This document shows, piece after piece, positions 42,236-50,117 of a stretch of 64,000 nucleotides of DNA. Positions within the stretch are counted from its first letter, which is position 1; every line of letters begins with the position of its first letter. The notes beneath the pieces were generated by a model. The model was given only the letters and a program-made list of their open reading frames with translations. It had not been told where the DNA came from and did not search any database. Source of the stretch: Achromobacter denitrificans NBRC 15125. GTDB lineage: Bacteria > Pseudomonadota > Gammaproteobacteria > Burkholderiales > Burkholderiaceae_B. The translations under genes were made by a program, and so were the position numbers. The DNA is taken from the NCBI RefSeq assembly GCF_001571365.1, contig NZ_BCTQ01000014.1, forward strand, positions 88,392-152,391, given 5' to 3'.

Positions 42236-43285
42236 TCAGGCCGGCGGTGCGGCGCAGGACTCGCGCAGGACGAATTCCGTGGGAATTTCCACGCGCGCCT
42301 CGGCGCCGAACGCCACCTTGCCTTCGAGCCTGCGCAGGAGCAGCAAGGCCGCCTCGCGGCCGAGCTGATAGGAGTCGTAGCGGATCACGGTGATCGCCGG
42401 CGTGGCGAGTTGGGCAAGCTCGCTGTCGTTGGACGCGATCAGCGACATCTGCCCCGGCACCTCGATGCCCTTCATGCGCAGGGCCGACAGCACGCCGCTC
42501 AGCAGATGGCTGCCCAGCGCGACGATGGCGGTGGGCGGGCTGGCCTGCGCCAGCAGCCATTGCGTTTCGCGATAGCCATAGTCCGCCTCGAAGCTGTCCA
42601 GGCGCAGCAGCGCCGGATCCGACTCCACGCCGGCATGCGCCAGGGCGTCCAGATAGCCCCGGCTGCGGTCTCGCCCGACCCGATTGCGCCGGCCGCCGCT
42701 GATCATCGCGATGCGCCGATGCCCCAGGCCCAGCAGGTACTCGACCGCCCGGCGCGTGCCGGTGTAGTGATCCGCGCCCACCGCGCCGACAGGCAGCGCC
42801 AGTTCGCGCTCTATCATCACGGTGGGAAACGGCGCCGAGGAAATGGCGGCCGCCACGTCGCGGCTGGACTCTTCCTCGATGGAAAACAGCAAGCCCTCGG
42901 CGCGGCGCCGCGAGAACAGATCGAGCAGCTGCGTTTCGCGCGACTCCAGCCCGTCGCTGCTGGCCACGACCAGCATGTAGCCCGCGTTCGCGAGCACGTC
43001 CTCGGCCCCCTTGGCCATGGCCGAGTACAGCGGGTTGCGCATGTCGGAAAACACGAACCCGACCATGCGGGTGGCAACGCCGCGCATGTTCTGCGCCGCC
43101 GCGCTGGGCGTCCAGCCCAATTCGTCGATGGCCGCCAGCACCCGGACGCGGATCTCGTCGGTGACGCTGGGCGCCTGGTTCACCACGCGCGACACCGTCC
43201 CGATCGCCACGCCGGCAACGCGGGCCACATCGTGCACCGTGATGCGTGCCGGCCGCGAGGCCGGCGTCGTCTTTGCTGCGCTCAA
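42236..43285 (-). CDS. LacI-family transcriptional regulator
   Basis: 349 residues. N-terminal LacI HTH (ITVHDVARVAGVAIGTVSRVV) with hinge helix (PSAAAQNMRG), then a periplasmic-binding-like domain (VGFVFSDMRNPLYSAMAKGAE, later SNDSELAQL). The effector is unknown. It lies between the Fe-ADH gene and the Bug receptor in the minus-strand cluster. Three copies of AACGTTTCAT near the head of the cluster fit its half-site preference, making it the likely local repressor. Confidence 0.92.
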   Translation of the reverse strand: MSAAKTTPASRPARITVHDVARVAGVAIGTVSRVVNQAPSVTDEIRVRVLAAIDELGWTPSAAAQNMRGVATRMVGFVFSDMRNPLYSAMAKGAEDVLANAGYMLVVASSDGLESRETQLLDLFSRRRAEGLLFSIEEESSRDVAAAISSAPFPTVMIERELALPVGAVGADHYTGTRRAVEYLLGLGHRRIAMISGGRRNRVGRDRSRGYLDALAHAGVESDPALLRLDSFEADYGYRETQWLLAQASPPTAIVALGSHLLSGVLSALRMKGIEVPGQMSLIASNDSELAQLATPAITVIRYDSYQLGREAALLLLRRLEGKVAFGAEARVEIPTEFVLRESCAAPPA

Positions 43286-43339
43286 ATTGGATTCCCGAAT
43301 AGAGATATCCCGCCGCCCGAGTCATCGCCGCCCGCCTGC

Positions 43340-44503
43340 TCAGTAGGATGCAAGAAACAGGGCGTGGAAGTCCGCGGCCGTGGTGTGGCGGGGATTCCAG
43401 CGATTGTAATCGGCCTTCCCGCACAGTTCGGCCATCTCCTTCAGCCGGGCTTCGTCCACGCCCGCATCCCGCAGGCGGCGGGGGATGCCCAGGTCCGCGC
43501 ACAGCGCGTCGATGGCCTGCACGGCCCGCTCGGCCGCGTCCAGCTCCGCCAGGCCATCCACCTGGCACCCCATCGCCTGCGCGACCCGCGCGAACTTGGC
43601 CGGATCGGCCAGCAGGTTGAAGCGCGCCACGTGCGGCAGGCACAGCGCATTGGAAAGCCCGTGCGACAGATGGAAGAACGCGCCGACGAAGCGGGCCATG
43701 CAGTGCACGTTGCCCAGGCCGGTCTGGCCGAAGGCAATGCCCGCCAATGCCGAGCCGCAGAGCATGTCGAGCCCGGCCTGCAGATTGGCGCGATTGGCGA
43801 CGAAAGGCCGGATGCTGCCGGCGATCAGCCGCAAGGCATGCAGGTTCACGGCATCCGTGATCGGATTGGCCTGGCGCGAAATATAGGATTCGAACGCGTG
43901 GACGAACGCGTCCAGGCCCGAATGCGCGGCCACGGCGGCCGGCATGCTGCACAACGCCAGCGGATCCAGGATGGCCACCCGCGCCGGATTCAGCGCGGCA
44001 TGGCGGATCGACATCTTCAGATTGCGTTCGGTGTCGGTGATTACGCAGGAGCCGGATACCTCCGACCCCGTTCCCGCCGTGGTGGGGATCGCGATCAACG
44101 GCAGGGGCGGAATGGAAAACCGCTCAATGCCTTCGTAGTCGTGAATGCGGCCGCCGTTCGTGCCCAGAATGGCAACCGCCTTGGCCACGTCCATCGTGCT
44201 GCCCCCGCCAATGGCGAGCAGCATGTCGGCGCCGTGCGCCTGGCAGACCTGGAATGCGCGCTCCACGGTCGCCGCGCTGGGATCCGGCTCGATGTCGCTG
44301 TAGACCGCGGCCGCCACGCCCTCGGCGTCCAGCAGCGCGCGGATCCGGGCGTAGAAGTCGCCTTGCAGCAGGGCCGCGTCCACGGTCAGGAACAGGCGCC
44401 GGCAGCCCTGCGCGCGCATGATGTCGGCGATCCGCGCATGCGAGCCTACGCCCATGTGGATGCGGGTCGGGCAGAAGAACGAAGAAATTTCAGTGAGTTG
44501 CAT
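43340..44503 (-). CDS. Iron-containing alcohol dehydrogenase
   Basis: 387 residues from the ATG at 44503. The NAD-binding GGGSTMDVAKA and TTAGTGSE and the metal ligands in HSGLDAFVHAFESYIS and HLSHGLSNALCLPHV (one Asp, three His) define a group III Fe-ADH. Substrates in this family range from short alcohols to hydroxyacids and maleylacetate, and none can be assigned. It is 71 bp downstream of the aldehyde dehydrogenase gene, and the pair would oxidise an alcohol to an acid through an aldehyde. Confidence 0.93.
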   Translation of the reverse strand: MQLTEISSFFCPTRIHMGVGSHARIADIMRAQGCRRLFLTVDAALLQGDFYARIRALLDAEGVAAAVYSDIEPDPSAATVERAFQVCQAHGADMLLAIGGGSTMDVAKAVAILGTNGGRIHDYEGIERFSIPPLPLIAIPTTAGTGSEVSGSCVITDTERNLKMSIRHAALNPARVAILDPLALCSMPAAVAAHSGLDAFVHAFESYISRQANPITDAVNLHALRLIAGSIRPFVANRANLQAGLDMLCGSALAGIAFGQTGLGNVHCMARFVGAFFHLSHGLSNALCLPHVARFNLLADPAKFARVAQAMGCQVDGLAELDAAERAVQAIDALCADLGIPRRLRDAGVDEARLKEMAELCGKADYNRWNPRHTTAADFHALFLASY

Positions 44504-44574
44504 GAGTTCGGCAATGCAGGCGAAAAGGGATGGCGCGCCGCTCGCGGCGGCCGGAAAGACGGAAGGGCCGGGGA

Positions 44575-46026
44575 TCAGGGGTTGAACGTCACCAGGCGCT
44601 CTTCGGTCATTTCGCGCATCGCGTGCCACGGCCCTTCCTTGCCGAAACCGCTGTCCTTCACGCCGCCAAACGGCATCACGTCGGAACGGGCGCTGGAGGT
44701 CTCGTTGATCTGGATGGTGCCGAACCGCAAGCGGCGCGCCGCCGACAGGCAGCGGTCGATGTCCTGGCTGAAGATGCCCGCGGACAAGCCGTAGGGCGTG
44801 CTGTTGGCGCTGGCGATGGCGGCGTCGAAATCGTCGAAGGGCCTGATCGCCACCAGGGGCGCGAAAGCCTCCTGGCACCAGACGCGCCCGGTCTCGGGCA
44901 CCCGGGTCAGGATCGCGGGGGAAATCACCGAGCCGTCACGCTGCCCGCCGCAAAGCAGCTGCGCGCCCTGCTCCTGCGCTTCCCGCAGCCATTGTTCGGT
45001 GCGCATCGCCGCCTCGCGCGTGACCAGCGGGCCGATGCGCGTGGCCGGGTCTCGCGGATCTCCCGCCGGCAAGGTGGCCGCGTACTCGGCCAGGCGCTGC
45101 GCGACTTCGTCCGCAAGCGGCGCTTCCACGTACAGGCGCTGCACCGAAGTGCACACCTGGCCCGCCTTGCGGAACGTCGCGTTCGCGATCTTCGGAATGG
45201 CGCGGTCCAGGTTCGCGTCCGCGCAGACGAGCGTGCTGGCGATGGAGCCCAGCTCCATCTGCGTGCGGCGCAGGCCGGCGGCCTGCTGGATGATGCGGCC
45301 GACCCGCGTGCTGCCGGTAAAGGTGTAGAACGCCACGTCCTGCTCTTGCAGCAGCCACGTCCCGACGCTGTCGCCCTCTCCCTGCACCACCGCCAGGAAC
45401 TCCGGCGGCATGCCTGCGTCCAGCAGCGCCTGCGCCAGCAACGCCGACGTCAGCGGCGTGTACGCGGACGGCTTGAGCACGACGGCATTGCCGGCTCCGT
45501 AGGCCGCGGCCACTTTGTGCAACACGGTATTCAGCGGCGAATTGAACGGCGTGATCGCGCACACGACGCCCACCGGAAAGCGCAGCGTGAAACCCATGCG
45601 CTGGTGCGCGCCCGGGCTGGCGGCAAATGGCACCACGTCGCCCACCACGCGCGGCGCTTCCTCGGCCGACAGGTTCAGCGTGATCACCGCCCGGTCGACT
45701 TCGCCCGCCGCGTCCGCCACGGTGAAACCGGCTTCGGCCACCATCACGTCGACGAAATGATCGCGCCGCTCGGCGATGAGTTCGCCCGCGCGGCGCAGCA
45801 CTCGCGCCCGCTCGGCCGGCGCCGGCGCGCCCGCCTGGGCGGCGCGATGCGTCGCCGCGACCGCCTGCGCGACCTGCGCCCGGGTGGCGCTGGCCACCTC
45901 GGCGATCGGCGTCGCGGAATACTTGTCCAGCACCGTGAACGTGGACTCGCCCTGCACCCACCGGCCCTCGATCAGCGAGCCCAGCGGCGGCCTCGCGCCA
46001 GAATGAAACGTTTTTTCTAACAGCAC
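44575..46026 (-). CDS. Aldehyde dehydrogenase
   Basis: 483 residues from the GTG at 46026, which has GAGG at the right distance. A TTG 12 codons upstream lacks a ribosome site. NAD-dependent ALDH features are ITPFNSPLN, KPSAYTPLT, FTGSTRVGR, the general-base Glu in MELGS and the nucleophilic Cys in AGQVCTSVQ. The FGGVKDSGFGKEG C-terminal motif resembles benzaldehyde, vanillin and lactaldehyde dehydrogenases. It is the first gene of the ALDH-FeADH-LacI unit and has LacI-type half-operators around its start. Confidence 0.92.
   Translation of the reverse strand: MLLEKTFHSGARPPLGSLIEGRWVQGESTFTVLDKYSATPIAEVASATRAQVAQAVAATHRAAQAGAPAPAERARVLRRAGELIAERRDHFVDVMVAEAGFTVADAAGEVDRAVITLNLSAEEAPRVVGDVVPFAASPGAHQRMGFTLRFPVGVVCAITPFNSPLNTVLHKVAAAYGAGNAVVLKPSAYTPLTSALLAQALLDAGMPPEFLAVVQGEGDSVGTWLLQEQDVAFYTFTGSTRVGRIIQQAAGLRRTQMELGSIASTLVCADANLDRAIPKIANATFRKAGQVCTSVQRLYVEAPLADEVAQRLAEYAATLPAGDPRDPATRIGPLVTREAAMRTEQWLREAQEQGAQLLCGGQRDGSVISPAILTRVPETGRVWCQEAFAPLVAIRPFDDFDAAIASANSTPYGLSAGIFSQDIDRCLSAARRLRFGTIQINETSSARSDVMPFGGVKDSGFGKEGPWHAMREMTEERLVTFNP
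46003..46012. promoter_or_regulatory. LacI-type half-operator 1
   Basis: ATGAAACGTT, the inverse of AACGTTTCAT, just inside the ALDH coding region. Confidence 0.55.
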
Positions 46027-46111
46027 ATTTGCCTCGATGTGAATGAATTTCTTGCTGCACAACCCAGGCGAAGGCTACCACGCAGATTCCTATTTTTGGC
46101 TGTTCATTGAC

Positions 46112-46121
46112 AACGTTTCAT
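46112..46121. promoter_or_regulatory. LacI-type half-operator 2
   Basis: AACGTTTCAT upstream of the ALDH gene, in an AT-rich 200-bp region that probably holds the promoter. Confidence 0.6.
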
Positions 46122-46207
46122 CACCATAAATACCATTTACTCTTTATTTTTCAGATATTTACATTTCAATATAAGGGATATCCCGACATTCATTGCGATC
46201 CAAGAAT

Positions 46208-46217
46208 AACGTTTCAT
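46208..46217. promoter_or_regulatory. LacI-type half-operator 3
   Basis: AACGTTTCAT again, 96 bp from copy 2 in the same orientation. The distances (109 and 96 bp) suit DNA looping by a tetrameric LacI-type repressor. Confidence 0.6.
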
Positions 46218-46225
46218 TAAAGCCA

Positions 46226-46270
46226 CAAAAAAAGCCCTCCCACCGGCGATTCGCGCCTATGGGAGGGCTC
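46226..46270 (-). terminator. Rho-independent terminator of rph
   Basis: Ten-bp arms AGCCCTCCCA (46233-46242) and TGGGAGGGCT (46260-46269), with a run of A on the plus strand giving a T-tract for the minus-strand transcript, just after the rph stop. Confidence 0.9.
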
Positions 46271-46280
46271 TTTCGCGCGA

Positions 46281-47018
46281 TCAGGCCTGGAGCGCCGCCC
46301 GCTGCGCGCGCACCAGGTCGGCGATGCCCGACTCCGCCAGCACCAGCATGGTGTCCAGCTCGGCGCGGGTGAAGGTCGCGCCCTCGCCGGTGCCCTGCAC
46401 TTCCACGAAGGCGCCGCTGCCCGTCATGATCACGTTCACGTCGGCGTCGCAGGCCGAATCTTCCCGGTAGTCCAGGTCCAGCACGGCGCGCCCTTCCACC
46501 AGGCCCACCGACACCGCGGCCACCGCGTCGCGGATCGGGTTGGCGGCCAGGTCGCCGCGCTTCATCAGCAGGGCCACCGCGTCGGCCGCCGCGACCCAGG
46601 CGCCGGTGATGCTGGCGCAGCGGGTGCCGCCGTCGGCCTGCAGCACGTCGCAGTCCAGGTGCAGGGTGCGTTCCCCCAGCGCCTTCATGTCGAATACCGC
46701 GCGCAGGCTGCGCCCGATCAGGCGCTGGATTTCCTGGGTGCGGCCGCTTTGCTTGCCGCGCGCCGCCTCGCGGTCGCCCCGGGTGTGGGTGGCCCGCGGC
46801 AACATGCCGTATTCAGCGGTTACCCAGCCTTCCCCCTTGCCCTTCAGGAAAGGCGGTACTTTCTCCAATACGCTGGCCGTGCACAGCACGTGGGTATCGC
46901 CGGCCTTCACCAGCACCGACCCTTCGGCGTAGCGCGTGAATCCGCGATCGAGGCTGAACGGCCGCAATTCGTCGACGGCGCGGCCCGACGGACGGGCGAT
47001 GGAAGGGGCGATGGTCAC
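46281..47018 (-). CDS. rph: Ribonuclease PH
   Basis: 245 residues starting at the GTG at 47018, with GGAG eight bases upstream. RNase PH trims the 3' end of tRNA precursors by phosphorolysis and acts as a ring hexamer. [13 protein letters not shown] at the N-terminus, the conserved [12 protein letters not shown] and the phosphate-binding [24 protein letters not shown] (quoted in parts as GDREA and [12 protein letters not shown]) are intact, and [14 protein letters not shown] is the catalytic acidic segment. It is divergent from yicC, an arrangement seen in many proteobacteria. Confidence 0.97.
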   Translation of the reverse strand: MTIAPSIARPSGRAVDELRPFSLDRGFTRYAEGSVLVKAGDTHVLCTASVLEKVPPFLKGKGEGWVTAEYGMLPRATHTRGDREAARGKQSGRTQEIQRLIGRSLRAVFDMKALGERTLHLDCDVLQADGGTRCASITGAWVAAADAVALLMKRGDLAANPIRDAVAAVSVGLVEGRAVLDLDYREDSACDADVNVIMTGSGAFVEVQGTGEGATFTRAELDTMLVLAESGIADLVRAQRAALQA

Positions 47019-47201
47019 AGGCAGGCTCCAGACATGGCATAGATTGGCGGCATTGTACGGGGTGGCGCCGCAGGAAAGCGCCGCTTGGAGTATCCTGCCG
47101 CGATATATCCGGTTCGGCGCCCCTTCCCCGCCCCGACGGCGCGGACGGCAGGCGTCGGCGCAACCGGTTTCCGATACCAGCATCACCAGGACACGCACAT
47201 C

Positions 47202-48131
47202 ATGATTCGCAGCATGACCGCCTTCGGCAACGCCCGGGCAGATCTGGAACAAGGCACGCTGGCGCTCGAATTGCGCAGCGTCAACAGCCGGTTCCTGGAT
47301 CTGTATTTCCGCTTGCCCGACGAACTGCGCCACGTGGAAACGCCGCTGCGCGAGCTGTTGACCGCCAACCTCGGCCGCGGCAAGGTCGAGATCCGCGTTT
47401 GCTACACGCGCAACGCCAGCGCCGACCTGTCCAAGCTGGACCCGTCCTGGCTCGAAAGCCTGGCCGAGCAGCTGCAGGCCGCGCGCCGCGTCGTCCCCGA
47501 CATCGCGCCTCCGCGCCTGGTCGAACTGTTCAACTGGCCCGGCCAGCGCGCCAACGACACCCTCGACCCGCAAGCCTGGGGCGCGGCCTGCATGCAGGCC
47601 GCCCAGCAGGCCCTGACCCAGCTGCAGGAAGGCCGCGCGCGCGAAGGCGAGCGCCTGGCCGGCATGATGCGCGAATGCGCCGACGGCGTGGCGCGCATCG
47701 TCGAAACCGTGGAAACCCACCTGCCGCAATTGCTGACCGACCATCGCGACAAGCTGGCGGCCAAGCTGCGCGAAAGCGTGGAATCCGCCTTCCCCGGCGG
47801 CTTCACCCACATCTCCGGCGCCGAACTCTCGGAGCGCCTGTCGCAGGAAGCCAACCTGTTCGCGCTGCGCATCGACGTGGCCGAAGAACTGTCTCGCCTG
47901 CGCTCGCACCTGGAAGAACTGCAACACCTCCTCACCGACGGCAGCGGCAAGCCATCGGGCAGGAAGCAGGCCGGCAGCGCCGGCAAGCGCCTGGATTTCC
48001 TGTTCCAGGAAATGAACCGCGAAGCCAACACCCTGGGCTCCAAGGCCGGCAGCATGGACGTCACCCGCGCTGCGATGGATCTGAAGCTCTTGATCGAGCA
48101 GATGCGCGAGCAGGCGCAGAACATTGAGTGA
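47202..48131 (+). CDS. yicC: YicC-family endoribonuclease
   Basis: 309 residues from the ATG at 47202 ([20 protein letters not shown]), matching family length. Hallmarks are the N-terminal [25 protein letters not shown] and the C-terminal [19 protein letters not shown] plus [14 protein letters not shown]. In E. coli and related bacteria YicC has been linked to RNA cleavage and to degradation of the sRNA RyhB. Divergent from rph with 183 bp between starts. Confidence 0.95.
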   Translation: MIRSMTAFGNARADLEQGTLALELRSVNSRFLDLYFRLPDELRHVETPLRELLTANLGRGKVEIRVCYTRNASADLSKLDPSWLESLAEQLQAARRVVPDIAPPRLVELFNWPGQRANDTLDPQAWGAACMQAAQQALTQLQEGRAREGERLAGMMRECADGVARIVETVETHLPQLLTDHRDKLAAKLRESVESAFPGGFTHISGAELSERLSQEANLFALRIDVAEELSRLRSHLEELQHLLTDGSGKPSGRKQAGSAGKRLDFLFQEMNREANTLGSKAGSMDVTRAAMDLKLLIEQMREQAQNIE

Positions 48132-48188
48132 CGGGCTGCGAACTGTCAGGGCATCTCCAGACTCACAGCGATAGGTCGAACTATTCCG

Positions 48189-48551
48189 TCAATAGCGCTC
48201 AATCTTATCCACGCCAAGCGCCGCCGCAAGTGCCTGAGCCTTCTCGAAAAACCAAGCTCTTGCTTTTTTTCGTCCCCCGGCCAGGCCTGCGTCGTTCATC
48301 AGCTTCACCATAATTGCATCCCGCTCGGCCGGTTCCTGAACCAGATAACACAAAAGCAGAAGGTCATTGTCGAATAAGGAAGCCTCCAGCGCTAAGAGCC
48401 GCTTCCCCTCGTGAGCGGGTTGTTCTCTACGAAGTTCGGAAGCGCCCGAACTTCCGCTGGGTTGGCGAACGTCTGGATGTCCATCATGCTCAGTCATTCC
48501 CGCTCGATGTCGTTTTTCACCCAGACGTTTTACTGTATAAAAACACAGCAA
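48189..48551 (-). CDS. Hypothetical protein or gene remnant in accessory island
   Basis: A 120-residue frame that I do not recognise. The last 60 residues have a plausible helical pattern (ALEASLFDNDLLLLCYL, then GGRKKARAWFFEKAQALAAALG), while the first 50 are low in structure and rich in Arg, His and Gly. Base composition is lower in GC than the surrounding genes, as expected of acquired DNA. An internal start around the LALEAS region is as likely. It could be the C-terminus of a truncated gene. There is no ribosome-binding site that decides the start. Confidence 0.3.
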   Translation of the reverse strand: MLCFYTVKRLGEKRHRAGMTEHDGHPDVRQPSGSSGASELRREQPAHEGKRLLALEASLFDNDLLLLCYLVQEPAERDAIMVKLMNDAGLAGGRKKARAWFFEKAQALAAALGVDKIERY

Positions 48552-48603
48552 ACAAAGAACGGCATGTATTCCCGATTGCCACCACCAAGACCGCCTCGTA
48601 AAA

Positions 48604-48622
48604 TCTGACTATTCTAGTCAGA
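48604..48622. promoter_or_regulatory. Palindromic operator of the toxin-antitoxin pair
   Basis: TCTGACTA-TTC-TAGTCAGA: 8-bp perfect arms. It lies 15 bp upstream of the antitoxin start, just before AAGGAGAGG. Phd-type antitoxins repress their own promoter through such sites. Confidence 0.7.
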
Positions 48623-48637
48623 ATAAGGAGAGGCAAC

Positions 48638-48889
48638 ATGCACGTCTGGCAAATGCAAGAAGCCAAATCCCGCTTGTCCGAAGTCGTCAAAGCGGCCGGA
48701 ACCCAAGGTCCACAGGAAATCACCGTGCACGGCCGTTCTGTGGCTGTCGTGCTCTCTCGGGCGGACTTCGACAAACTTTCAGGCACGGGAGAATCTCTGG
48801 TCGCCTTCATGCGCCGCTCTCCGCTGGCCGGAGATGAAGACCTCGCCTTTCCCCGTGACGACAGCCCGACGCGCGAGGAAGGACTTTGA
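48638..48889 (+). CDS. Phd/YefM-family antitoxin
   Basis: 83 residues. The N-terminal DNA-binding and dimerisation fold has MHVWQMQEAKSRLSEVVKAA and ITVHGRSVAVVLSRADFDKL, standard for Phd/YefM. The acidic tail (GDEDLAFPRDDSPTREE) would wrap and neutralise the toxin. AAGGAGAGG precedes the ATG. It overlaps the toxin gene by four bases (TTGA), so the two are translated together. Confidence 0.92.
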   Translation: MHVWQMQEAKSRLSEVVKAAGTQGPQEITVHGRSVAVVLSRADFDKLSGTGESLVAFMRRSPLAGDEDLAFPRDDSPTREEGL

Positions 48890-49299
48890 GCTATCTCGTG
48901 GATACCAATGTCCTGTCGGAGTTGCGTCGAAAGCAACCGGACGGCAACGTGGTCAGGTGGTTGGAGCAGCGCCCCGCCACAACACTATTCCTATCCGCAC
49001 TGACGATGGGCGAGCTTCGCAAAGGCATCGAACTGATGCCGGAGGGCGAACGAAAACGCAGTTATCTGGACTGGCTGGAAGTTGAGCTTCCCCGGTTCTT
49101 CAGCGGCCGCGTGCTGGCCATCGACGAACCCGTCGCGGATTGCTGGGGACGTTTGGTGGCTCAAGCGGGACGCGCGTTGCCGGCCATCGACAGTTTGCTG
49201 GCGGCCACGGCGCTCGCGCACGGACTGACACTGGTCACGCGCAACGAACGGGATTTCCAACATCCGGGCCTGGATGTCATCAACCCCTGGGAAGTTTGA
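48886..49299 (+). CDS. vapC: PIN-domain toxin, VapC family
   Basis: 137 residues from a TTG start that overlaps the antitoxin stop. VapC toxins are Mg-dependent RNases, often cleaving tRNA or rRNA. The acidic catalytic set is present: Asp6 in VDTNVLSEL, Glu43 in MGELRKGIEL, Asp102 in AIDSLLAATAL and Asp123 in TRNERDF. The sequence type (SYLVDTNVLSELRRK) is a common plasmid- and island-borne one. It forms a complete TA module with the antitoxin upstream. Confidence 0.93.
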   Translation: MSYLVDTNVLSELRRKQPDGNVVRWLEQRPATTLFLSALTMGELRKGIELMPEGERKRSYLDWLEVELPRFFSGRVLAIDEPVADCWGRLVAQAGRALPAIDSLLAATALAHGLTLVTRNERDFQHPGLDVINPWEV

Positions 49300-49319
49300 A
49301 GCAAAGAGTGAGCGAAATT

Positions 49320-49517
49320 ATGGGCATCGCATTCAACAGCATCAAACGAGGCTTGCAGGAAGCCATTACCCATGCCGAGGGCGGCTCACAGGGAGAGCAG
49401 GAGCATCGCCCAAGCAAGATCGACGAGGAGACAGTGACGGCCCAAGTTGGCCTGCCCCAGGAGCAGGCGCGTGAGCAACCGCGGAATTTGGAGCGATCTT
49501 CCCGGGAAGAGAACTAA
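49320..49517 (+). pseudogene. Truncated XRE-family antitoxin (HigA/NadS-like) remnant
   Basis: A 65-codon frame beginning MGIAFNSIKRGLQEAITHAEG matches the start of the common HigA/NadS-type antitoxins, followed by the linker HRPSKID and the first helix AQVGLPQEQ. The helix-turn-helix should continue here, but after residue about 50 the sequence changes to EQPRNLERSSREEN and stops. The DNA-binding helices and C-terminus are missing. The cognate RelE/HigB-like toxin is not present; VapC lies just upstream. It seems to be the left edge of a deletion or recombination junction. Confidence 0.7.
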
Positions 49518-49539
49518 GATACTCAATGCCACCTGTACG

Positions 49540-50000
49540 CCTTTGTATGCGCAAGCGGCGCAACACGCGCTTGCCAAGGGTAGGCAGGCGTCCCGCCGCC
49601 GGCGCGGCATGGCGTTGTCGATCGGCGGGCTGGCTGTCCGTGCAGCATCAATCGCAGTCGGCATTCGCCGCCGACGTCCATACGGCGCCGGGCCAATGGC
49701 GGACGCCTACGCTGGCCGATGGCAACCGTCTCGCGCTGGGCAGCGGCAGCGCCGTCAACTATCGCCAGGACGGATCCCGGCGCGAACTCGAACTCGTGCA
49801 GGGCGAATTGCTGGTGGACGTGGCCAAGGACCCCGCCCGGCCGTTCACGGTGGTCACCGCCGAAGCCCGGATCACCGTCCTGGGAACCCGCTTCGCGGTC
49901 GAGCGGCACGACAGACGGCAGCATGGGCGCGGTGCTGGAGCGCCGCGTTCCGTGCGAAGGCACCTTGGCCGACACCGTCGTGCAATGCAATTTCCGCTGC
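49540..50000 (+). pseudogene. Frameshifted FecR-like remnant
   Basis: The frame starting near 49526 encodes a FecR-type periplasmic segment: VHTAPGQWRTPTLADGNRLALG, quoted here as GQWRTPTLADGN and RLALGSGSAVNY, then ELVQGELLVDVAKDPARPF and ARITVLGTRFAVE. Just before it, another frame carries a likely basic/hydrophobic transmembrane start (RRRRGMALSIGGLAVRAAS), and after about 49,910 the coding signal moves to yet another frame (DGSMGAVLERRV). FecR regulates sigma factors for TonB-dependent uptake. The sigma factor, receptor and FecR N-terminus are missing. Repeat half-unit D follows at 50.05 kb. Confidence 0.65.
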
Positions 50001-50042
50001 ATTCGGGCCGGCTGTTCGGGACGGCCGGCAGGATCGCCCCTG

Positions 50043-50117
50043 GATCCCGCGATGGGCTGCGCGCGCTGAGAGGGGCGCCTTCTTCCAGCCTCTGCCTCGC
50101 GCTACGCCCGTCCTACT
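50043..50117. repeat. Degenerate copy of the TAGGATGGGTG repeat half-unit
   Basis: Inverted half-unit: GATGGGCTGCGCGCGCTGAG near 50049, then CTCGCGCTACGCCCGTCCTA ending at 50115. Its outer end (TAGGACGGGCG on the minus strand) gives the TAG stop of the amino-acid permease gene at 50113-50115. Confidence 0.7.

Noticed and set aside
43345..43352. GTAGGATGC near the Fe-ADH 3' end considered as another repeat end
   Set aside because: Only the first eight bases match. The GGGTG and AGCGCGAGA portions are missing and the gene uses a TGA stop.
48314..48601. A 95-codon plus-strand frame opposite the hypothetical gene at 48.2-48.55 kb
   Set aside because: No recognisable motif and no ribosome-binding site. 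Neither strand can be proven, and the minus frame is slightly more protein-like.
49719..50069. A 116-codon plus-strand frame in the FecR remnant
   Set aside because: It is Pro/Ser/Arg-rich shadow sequence for most of its length. The FecR-like similarity is in another frame, so the stretch is a pseudogene, not this frame.
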